Positions 55,580-64,000 of a stretch of DNA of 64,000 bases are shown piece by piece; the first letter of the stretch is position 1, and each line of letters begins with the position of its first letter. This DNA comes from Trichaptum fuscoviolaceum (lineage: Eukaryota > Basidiomycota > Agaricomycetes > Hymenochaetales > Trichaptaceae). The notes under the pieces are model-generated. The model saw only the letters and a program-made list of their open reading frames with translations, was not told where the DNA came from and did no database searches. Location: assembly GCA_910574455.1 (NCBI GenBank), contig CAJSYZ010000011.1, positions 2,712,941-2,776,940 on the forward strand, read 5' to 3'. The position numbers and the translations under genes were made by a program.

Positions 55580-56410
55580 TCAGCTCGGTGCACCCTGGTC
55601 AGGTAACCGCTCGATGGCATATCTCCGCCGCACGATATACATCAACGGAACACCGGGGATCTTCCGTATCCTCCTTCTTAATTCTCTATCGCATGTCGCC
55701 ACGATATAGCAGCGGCTTGCAGTCACACGTTGCACAAGACAATCATCAGCGTACGTTCCTTGGTGCGAGCAGGTTAAGCGTTCAAATCGCGGGTCGCGTG
55801 CTACCCGAAGGGCAATACGGTAACGGTGTCCAAGCTTTTCCAGTTCAGCCAGAACGCAGTCCGTCACACAAGGAATGCCTATCAGAAGAACAAAGAACAA
55901 AGGTCTTGTCAGACCACGATTGAATGCAGTAAAACAAGTTGATACACACATTTGGCATAGAGGCAGTCCATCATCCCACTGATGAGCTCCAGTTTGTTTT
56001 GTAAACTGAAGTTGATGAAGTTGGTATCTATGAGAACTCGGTATGGGGGGGCAAGCGCGGTGTTGTGTTGTAAAAAGAGCGAGGAGGCTATCTGTGGTCT
56101 GGTCCAGAAATCAGTGGGTCTTTCATATGCGGTTCGAAGACGGTTACACGTACAATCTCCTAACTGCATTCTCCCTTTCTTCCTCCTCCTTTTTCTTCTG
56201 CTTGAGTTGGTTCTCTTTCCTGCATAACACCCAAGAACATAGTCAGGCTTCGACCTTTGATATCTTCGAATGTGAATGACGAACAATCTAGCGTCATTCG
56301 GACTCAGAATGCGCTTAACTTGAGCAAACTTCCGTGTCTTCTTCGCTTTACCCTGTCCAAAGATTTAATTCTCAGATATAGTATAAGCTGGGGATAGCAA
56401 AACTTACCAT
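55580..56410 (-). CDS. FCF1: rRNA-processing protein Fcf1/Utp24 (PIN-domain nuclease)
   Basis: Five exons on the minus strand: the ATG alone (56410-56408), 56352-56285, 56219-56154, 56098-55950 and 55878-55580, summing to 195 codons, which matches the usual length of about 195-200 residues. The N-terminus [20 protein letters not shown] is the basic family signature. The PIN domain shows [83 protein letters not shown] and ends [10 protein letters not shown]; the acidic metal ligands (Asp in DTNF, Glu in AELEK, Asp in ADDC and CDREL) are retained. It acts in the nucleolar small-subunit processome at early pre-rRNA cleavage sites. The first exon consists only of the start codon plus 5' UTR. Confidence 0.93.
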
Positions 56411-58079
56411 TGGACGGATGTTATGCAGCGACTGTGGAAGTGGAAGAAAGAAGTGTCAGACGAGAATTTTTGCTGAGTCATCAGCGGCACACTCAGGCTG
56501 GCTTCACCAACGTTCAAGTTTACCACTTTCATTCACTGGCCCCCATTGACACTACTCGCAGGAGGCCTCTCTGTATATTTCTAATATCCTCTGATCTTGT
56601 GCGGAAGGAACGTTTGCTTCAATCTCAAATCTGCATACCTTGGTTATAGATGCACTGTAGCATAGTGCTGAACGACCCAAGCGATCACACACTAGCCGGG
56701 GCCGCGGTACTAGTTGTCACCAATTTTGTGCCTCGAGATGCTTACCATTAGTAACTTATCGATATGATATCAGACTGATTTGAAAAGCTGTAAAATGCTG
56801 CGTATACTGCTCGTGGAAGTCTAACCTCCGGCAATGCACAGTCCTTGGTTCTGGGGTCTCTAGTAAAATACCATTGACGCGTTCTACTAATCGGTAAGCA
56901 AGCATCTACTTCCAGAGTTCTTTCGAATCACTGAATCTTCCTGGATCAATACCTGATCCAATGCAACGCGAAAGATAGCAACGTCATCGTCACGACCTGC
57001 GGTAGTTTATCTGCTGTTCACCTGTGCGCAATTATTGCCTACAGCCTGATATACTTGGCTTGCATCTGCAGTTCGGACTTTCTATCAAATGATCATTGTT
57101 GGTGGAAAAAGACAACGATGGCCCGACATCTAAATCTGCTGTTTCCTGGATGGCAACATGCAAGTGTGCATATGCACATGTATGTATTCTCGTTTCTACG
57201 TGTACACACGAGCTCGTCGCTTTATCTCATCTTTTGGGGCAGAAATAAAGCTCAAGAGGATTCTCGGTACGTCATAAATATCTATCTGGCCCTCAACTGA
57301 TTGTTGATCCAGTGTCATGAGAATCCTTCAGGTGGTCAATCCCGCAGTAATAGATGTGGGTGCTATCCAATGATGAATTTTGTGCTATGGTTAGGCTGCT
57401 TCTGAATTCTGATCTTTGTTGCCTTGCGCAGCTGAATAGCGACGATACGCTCGTAGTCTGCATGATGAATCATGCCTTACTATAGCTGATCCAAATCGTG
57501 ATTCTCCATGCCAAGTGTGTACTCTTCTGTATCTGTCACTGACATTTCTTCTCGCGAACCTCTATAACTAATTATATCATCCCCTTCGCTCCGGAAGAAT
57601 GTACAGATATGAAATGGCAATGAGACGAGCTCCCGTCGTCGGAGACTCGAGCTACTGTACGATATTACTCTCACCCTAAAGGATTTTCGCCTGTGTACTG
57701 TCGGTGATGGTAACTATATGCTTTACTTCACATTTCAAGTATTTTCATCTCTACGATGAAAGAGGAAACATTTATCAATGATCGTTACCGAACGAAAATA
57801 CATTTTGTCTTGTAGTGATGATATATTGCATTTGCAAATGACTACGGCTTCCTCTACAGCAGCCGCCAGTGATTGTATGTGACAAAAGTATGAAGCTACA
57901 TAGCTATAATTGCATAAAAAGTTGAAATAGTGACACAAAGGTCAAAGGATGATACTGAATATAACATGGAGGAATGTATGGAAGTAATTGTAAAGTTCAA
58001 TTGACCCATATGTAGTACTCTAATGATCATGTCAAACATAATTTATATTTAAAACTCGCCAATCATCACTCGAAAACAC
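56411..58079. other. Intergenic region
   Basis: About 1.7 kb with no recognised gene. It holds the FCF1 promoter at its left end and the PAL 3' flank at its right end. ORFs such as 57055-57300 look like chance. Confidence 0.45.
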
Positions 58080-60828
58080 TCAAGCGCCAACGACACCCTC
58101 GAACATGCCGACCAGGATGTTCGTCATTTTGCCATCGCGGATAGCCTCGTAGATCGTGCTCACATTGTGGCCGATAGTGCGCCCGTTCTCGGCGGTAGTC
58201 TCAGGGGCACCAAGGCCGCCTTCGAAGCGGCTAAAATTCTCAGCACCATGCATACGCACACCAAGATCACGGCGAATGTAAGTATAAATGGCGGATGTCC
58301 GGCCGAGCAAGCCGGCAGCGGGGAGCTCAAATTCGACATCTTTGCCCGTCGGCTTGAGGAACGCCGCGGTCATCTCCTGATGCCTCTCGAAGAGCTTCTC
58401 AGAGAGCGTCGTTTGGAACTTCGGCAATACCGAGAGGTATTCGGGAGTGGGGAGGAAGTAGTCGACAAGGGGTTGGGTGCTCGCGCGCGCGGTCTTTTCC
58501 ATGCGCGGCGCAGCGTCCATATTTGGTGAACCATCGTATGTTGCCCACACTGCGCGATTCACTTCCTTTGCCAGTTTCTCCTTCTCGGCGCTCGTGAGGT
58601 GGGGGTAGTATTGTTTAATGGTGCTGGTAACAACGGATGAAACTGCGGCTTGGAACTTGATTTGGAAAGCGCGCAAGTCGACGGCTTGGCAGAGTAGGTA
58701 GAGGTAAGAGGCGGTGAGAATCTGAAGGATATCCAGTGCCTGCTGTGTATAGCGCGCGGAGATGAACGCTAGGGAGCTGCAAAAATAGAATAAAATGTAT
58801 TAATATCGATTTTCCCAAAGCGGATGTCTGGACTATATTACTTACTTGACGGCCTGGTTGTGCATCTCGGCGCTCTGAACACCAGTGCTGACAGGGTTGC
58901 CGAGGAAACAGAGCTCGCCCACGTAGCTAGCCATAGCGATGTCCAGACCCTTGCCAAAGAAGTTCACACTTGGATCAGTGGACGCGAGGTTGCCGGTGAG
59001 GCCTCCATTCATCAGCGGGTTCTGCAGCTCTGTGGCTTGCGAGAACAGGAGCTTGCCAACGTGCACGAGCGAAAGGCGGAGATTCTCCATTGCCATCGTC
59101 ACAGACATAGCCTGGAAGTTACCGCCATGATGGACACGGCCAGTCTCCGGGTCGATGAGAGGATTGTCAGTGGTCGAGTTCGCCTCGATGGCCACGCTCT
59201 TAGAAGCAGCCTGAAGCGCTTCCATCTGGGGGCCAAGCCACTGCGGGGCCGTGCGTAGGGGGTAACGATCCTGTCGGAGTACACCCGCGTCGTCTTCGAT
59301 GGAACCTTCTTCTTCGTGTGCGTGGGTCGCAAGACGCGAGGGTTCGAGGACGTGCATGAGCAGACGTGCAGACTCGCGCTGCCCAGGGTGTGGACGAATG
59401 CGGTGGATGAACTCGTCAAAGGATCCACTCGTCCCGCGCATGGCCTCGACGCCGAGTGCGGTGCAGGCAACGCTCCAAAGCATCATTTCGCGTGCCTGCT
59501 CGACGCAGAGTGCAGCAAGTCCGCAGCTGAAGGCCGTTCCGTTCAAGATACCAAGATGCTCCTTGGGCTTAAGCTCCACAGCCTGAAGGCCATGTTCCTT
59601 GAGCGCCTGGGGTGCGGGCACGATACGCTTCACCCGAGTAGACGGGTCCGGGGAGTATACAAAGATGCCTGGCTCGCCGATGAGCGTACCGGCAATATAC
59701 GAAAGCGGTGACAGATCGCCAGACGCGGAGATGGAAGAGCGCAAAGGGACAACCGGGGTGATGTTTGCCGCAAGAAGCGAAGACATAGCCTTCAGCAGGG
59801 ACAGCGAGATTGCGGAGTGACCGCGGACAAGGGAGTTAAGGCGCACAAGGAGGGCAGCGCGGACCCAGGGGATGGGCATAGAGAGCGTCGAAATGGGAGT
59901 GCTGAGCGGGAGGGGGACAGTCTCCTTCATCTTCTCCTCAGCCGACTTCCAAAGGTCCGTAGGAAGGACGCCTGCATGTTGATGCTGCAAGAGAGCCAAG
60001 CCGAGGTGCGAGTACGCGTCTGTACGCGTATCTGCAGAGCCACCAAAGCCAGTGCTCACGCCATATATGCTCTTGTGGTTCTCGAGCTTGTCGTCTATGA
60101 TCTTGCGAGATTTTTCGATCTTCTCAACATTGGCTGGGGAGGTGTCGATGGCATAGTTAGCTGCTGAAGCGACTAAAGAAGGTGCGGCAAGCTCGGGAAA
60201 GCGCGCGGCGAAGTTGATGAGGGGAAGAGAAAGCGAAGAGCCAGACACAGACAGCAATTTACTCCCGGACCTTCAAGATGTAAGTTATATCAGCATGAGG
60301 AGTACATGAGACAACTGTAAGAAAGTTAACAAGATCCGAAGCAATTAAATACCATAAGAAATGAAGGACTACGACAAAGGCTCAGCACCAAAGCAAGCTT
60401 CGGCGGAGTTCGAAATTGCGGATCGGCACCAACAATACATCTCCATCCACAACGCCCAAGAATTTGCCTCTTCATAAAACCCTTCGCGTCAAGCTCAACG
60501 TTGGACAACACAAGATTTGTCCAGTGCCGCACACATAGGCTGTTCGCAACAAAACCGAAAGGATAACAACTCACTTATAAGACTCAAGCTCCTTGTGCGC
60601 GTTCACGAAGTCGCGAAGGAGGTCATTACGTTCCGATGGGTCCTCCTCAGTCACAGCCTCAGGGATTTCGACGGAGTAGAGTGGAACACCGGTTGGGCTT
60701 GAGCCGGAGCGCTTCAGCAAGAGCGAACGATGTTGAGCTGACGAAGTGATACCGTTGGTGCTCACGGAGCTCGTGACGATAGGCTCGACGTAACGAAGGG
60801 GTTCAGAAGAATGGATTGCCATGAACAC
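58080..60828 (-). CDS. PAL: Phenylalanine ammonia-lyase
   Basis: Three exons, 60828-60575, 60270-58846 and 58776-58080, sum to 792 codons. The second Met (60822) is an alternative start. The MIO prosthetic-group triad Ala-Ser-Gly lies in SISASGDLSPLSYIAG at about residues 267-269. Other family features are YGVSTGFGGSADTRT with the catalytic Tyr (about 154), LNGTAFSCGLAALC, NSTTDNPLIDPETG, HGGNFQAMSVTMAMEN and AEMHNQAVNSLAFISAR (spanning the second intron). The enzyme removes ammonia from L-Phe to give trans-cinnamate in the cytosol; in basidiomycetes it serves nitrogen/carbon catabolism of aromatic amino acids and secondary metabolism. The 304-bp first intron is long for this window and hits a stop at once if retained. 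Antisense plus-strand ORFs (58167-58529, 58824-59258, 59316-59711) are shadows. Confidence 0.96.
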
Positions 60829-62820
60829 AGAAGACGTTTGGAGGTTTGTATGTCTTAGAAGACGTCGAAGGTATTATGAAGGCGGATGCTGCTGTGGATA
60901 GCGAGAGAGGCTATGAAGCTAAGAAAGTCCTGAGGAGGTGGCTGACTCGAATGGTTGTTCATGACAGCTACTTATACGATTCAAGATCGCTCGGACTCGG
61001 GGAACGGAGCCTGGGTGCCATCATGGTTTCACCAGTGAGATCTCTGGCTGACACCGACAAGGCGAAGCACTGCAGCCTCTTCACAGTACAGAATATACTC
61101 AGGGACTACTTTACGTCATCAGAAGACCCCCGGAGACCCTAAAATGGAATGATCCGTACCGGCCGAGCCATTGCCGCCCTCCCTTTCTCATTTTCCTTCC
61201 CATTTTCCGCGAATATTGAGATTGGAGACATGAGGAGATCCGTCCGGGGGTGCTAAAGCTTCGTTCGTTGCATATGACGACGACGGTTACGACGGAGTCG
61301 GAAGAATCACCAAATTACGATTGTCCGTCGAAGATCCAGCCCGTTTGTTGCAAGATAGGATGTGTACGTCTTATCCACAAGATATTTGTATTTGATAATG
61401 TTTAATATTCGTTGAAGACAAGATACACGTACCTATCATGTACACAAATACTACATAACGAACCCCGAGTCTCTCCGTGTACGACTCCATTTCCTACCCG
61501 AAGGTTCCTTCGCAGCGCTCGAAGAACTGACGGAACACGGTCATCTCTATCTACCGTGCTTCAAGAGATACTCCAGAAATAGCGCTCTAATACAATGTGC
61601 GTGCCTCTATATATTTTTGATGTACAAGCCAAAGCCTCCATCATTCATCAGCCAGGCTGTGCACACCATCAACGATTTTTTTCTGTTGCACCAGTGAAGA
61701 CCTGAGCTAATTACTGCACCCCTTTAGCTTTCCCGGTTATCTCCTGGTGGACACTGTTGTACTTGAATGTTTCACTACCTCGGTGCATTCACCGAATGGC
61801 CGCTACGATTAGGATTTGCTCTCTTTCTCTCGGTAGTCTATGTCCTTATCTCCTCTCGAAGCGGGCCCCGGGGATGCAAGAAGAGCTATGCGACTTACTC
61901 GGAGATAGCTGAGTAAGCTGCGTCTGTATTCCATCCTCGTGTTCTACAGTGCCCGTACGAGCAATCCCATCCTAAACCATCTTGATAGGTCAGCGTTGAA
62001 CGTTGCACCACCTCTCCGGAATGCGAGGATACGTGCGCTTAATTTCGAATTGTTCTGCGGCTCTGCAAGTTCACTGGCAAGCTCAGAGTTTCCTGATTTG
62101 GTGATCGAATCGGCCCGCGCGTCTCGATCCTGCCGACCCATCTTGTCTACCAGATGCACTTGACGTGCTTAACTTGATGGACTGGCAAACTGTGTTGTCA
62201 GTTGTACTTAGCAAAATGCTTTATTCCGCGGACAAATCGCACTTCTTCACAGCGCACTGTCATTGCTGAAGCGAACGACCACCCGCTCTGAAATGGTGGC
62301 TGAAGTTTCTTTCTGTTCTCGCACAAAATCGATTTTCGACGGACGGATTTTCTCTTCACTGTGGCAATGCGAAAACGTATGGCAGTGCATCGCTTGATAC
62401 CGTCCGCTCTCCCTTCGCTATTCATGGCATACTCATTTGGGTGGCCGGTAGTAATCTCCCATCAGCACTCCTTAAGCTACTACAATCTCAGGGACTCCGG
62501 CCTCGTTCTTATACACAGATAGACGCATCGGGTGAAATGACCATTCTCGACTCAGAAAGCAAGTACATCATAACGGAGTTATGGTCCCGACAGATGGAGA
62601 ACGGATTCATGACCGGACCACATGTTGACAACTTATATGACCCCCAGCGACTCTTTAATCTACGACACACGAAGAGACCGACTGGCTTCGAACCTATGGA
62701 GACCCGCCGAGCGGACTGAATACAGTAGCTAGTATGCTGCGGATATCGTACCTCACTCACGCTTTCTGAGTCAGGTCCGACTTTCTTGGGCGGTCCCGGT
62801 AAGTCTGTTAAACTTTTGTT
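60829..62820. other. PAL upstream region and spacer
   Basis: No recognised gene. The first few hundred bases are the PAL promoter; the ORFs at 60846-61142 and 62441-62719 have no domain I can identify. Confidence 0.4.
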
Positions 62821-62829
62821 TTCTTGTCG

Positions 62830-63897
62830 CTGATCTGCTTCCTTGCTATTTTGGCTACAGCAGATAGAAAACGTGCATCTTCTTTGGCAAGTCTTCGCTT
62901 GCGCGCACAATTCGATATAGCAACATGCCGAGGCTCGGATCGATGAACAACTCGATGCTATATTGCTTGATATTACTCCTACTCGTGCAGGTGCGTGCCG
63001 TCTACACATGACTCAGAATTTCGGATTGCTGACTTGATCACCTACAGACATCATGCAACCGACTTCATTTCCGGAGCCTACCACTTTACCAGACATGTCG
63101 CTATGTTTCTTCTACATTTCCCAACTGACTTGCCACCGATGCACGATTTACGAGCAATCGACGCTTTCTTTGGGCTACGCATTCGGTTCCCCATCTAATC
63201 ACATATGCCACTCTATCGAAGAATGGTTTATTCAGTTCATGAATTTCTATGGATGTCCAGGGGCTCGGAGTGGCTGAGCCCAGAACAAGCCAACAGTGGT
63301 CTACGCAACAGGTCGCTGGAACTTCTTCAAGGGGCTCATTATTTCAAGTACATCGCACCACGTTATGCGTGGACCGGGGCCCGCAGGATGATGAGCAACA
63401 GTCATCATAGAAGAGGTGTAGGAGACTTTCGTTGGTGCTGCAGGAACAATCCCGAGCTCGCCGTAAGCGCTCGCGCTTCAAATTTGAGAGGATCAGGAAC
63501 ATTTAGGCAATGATCATCTTTCGATCGCAACCTCGAACCAGCGCAAAGGGCCAGTGATTGGTTTGTCTCGGTTCGGAGACCTTCGGCCAATACAACTAAT
63601 TTCAACTTTGGTTTGCCAGATTCTCACTTTGTTCCCGTCCTTCGTGGCTACTCGGTTGCAGAAACATTCATGCCATCACACTACACCTCAGGTAAAAAAG
63701 CACCGGCACCGCCTTTTGCCGAGCAAATACCTATAGCAAGTAAAATCAATCCCATACCTCAACTAGATATGCCAGTGCTGGCACCTGCGCAACGACATCA
63801 GTGTAGGCAAGGCCCGGGTGCGAAAGGTTATTCGGCACTTGGCTATGACTCATCGCCGTCGTTGATCTTCAACCCCTGCATGACCCGGCATCAGTGA
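62830..63897 (+). CDS. Possible unrecognised gene, incomplete
   Basis: Several open segments on the plus strand are flanked by GT/AG sites: around 62850-62990 (helix-like, ending LLDITPTRA before a GTGCGT donor), 63053-63277 and 63530-63897. The last segment is Pro/Ala-rich (KKAPAPPFAEQIPIASK) and ends at TGA 63895-63897. I do not recognise any domain and could not join the segments in phase, so this is a weak call near the window edge. Confidence 0.2.
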
Positions 63898-64000
63898 ATC
63901 TAAATTCGTCGATGAAATGATGTAGGCCAATTGGTCTTCCTCCTCTAACTCTGATGCTGTCTGTCTTACATGCATTTGTCGCAGGTACACTGGTATGCAT

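Noticed and set aside
58167..59820. Plus-strand ORFs over the ammonia-lyase gene
   Set aside because: They are antisense to a complete, conserved PAL coding sequence and carry no domain of their own.

Overview
The window is nuclear DNA of a basidiomycete fungus, most likely an Agaricomycete. The evidence is genes cut by many 50-95 bp GT-AG introns with CTRAY-like branch points, a KDZ-class (Plavaka) transposase, BCS1-like AAA remnants, a basidiomycete-type proteinase-K-like protease and a phenylalanine ammonia-lyase. Nothing looks bacterial: there are no operons, Shine-Dalgarno sites or CRISPR arrays.

Region 1 (about 0.4-28 kb) is an accessory, transposon-rich island. A basic coiled-coil protein with a DUF6532-like C-terminal part (1.1-5.4 kb, minus) is transcribed divergently from an apparently intact Plavaka transposase (5.7-9.7 kb, plus; nine exons that join in phase to 1162 codons). 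Two orphan multi-exon genes (10.3-12.2 kb minus; 13.7-16.9 kb plus) and a 925-residue trypsin-fold protein with a visible His-Asp-Ser triad (20.3-23.2 kb plus) follow. A 2.46 kb direct repeat (16,899-19,363 and 23,174-25,637), more than 99% identical, flanks the protease-like gene. It carries a protease C-terminal scrap and a decayed BCS1-like AAA ATPase. Intergenic DNA throughout is packed with a small set of short palindromic words. Four 8-10 bp words near 0.55-0.63 kb recur in inverted orientation at 27.6-27.85 kb, so the whole stretch may be one large element or a nest of related elements. A DEDDy 3'-5' exonuclease gene (26.4-27.3 kb) lies near its right edge.

Region 2 (28-43 kb) is gene-poor. 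It has a three-exon multi-spanning membrane protein (36.3-37.2 kb), a small membrane ORF and a DUF6533-like membrane protein (39.1-40.4 kb), but no recognisable gene over most of its length.

Region 3 (43-61 kb) is ordinary chromosomal gene space with confident housekeeping or secreted-enzyme genes: a GH5 endoglucanase-like protein that has lost key catalytic residues (43.1-44.5 kb, plus), RIT1 initiator-tRNA ribosylphosphate transferase (44.6-46.5 kb, minus), a secreted S8A subtilase (47.5-49.1 kb, plus), the calpain PalB/RIM13 of ambient-pH signalling (49.6-53.3 kb, plus, 21 exons), FCF1 of 18S rRNA processing (55.6-56.4 kb, minus) and phenylalanine ammonia-lyase (58.1-60.8 kb, minus). The last 3 kb holds at most a partial unrecognised gene.

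Exon models were built by hand from GT/AG sites. Reading-frame closure over all exons was used as the internal check, and it succeeded for the transposase, exonuclease, GH5, RIT1, PalB, FCF1, PAL and the trypsin-like protein. Positions in the multi-exon orphan genes may be off by a few bases.
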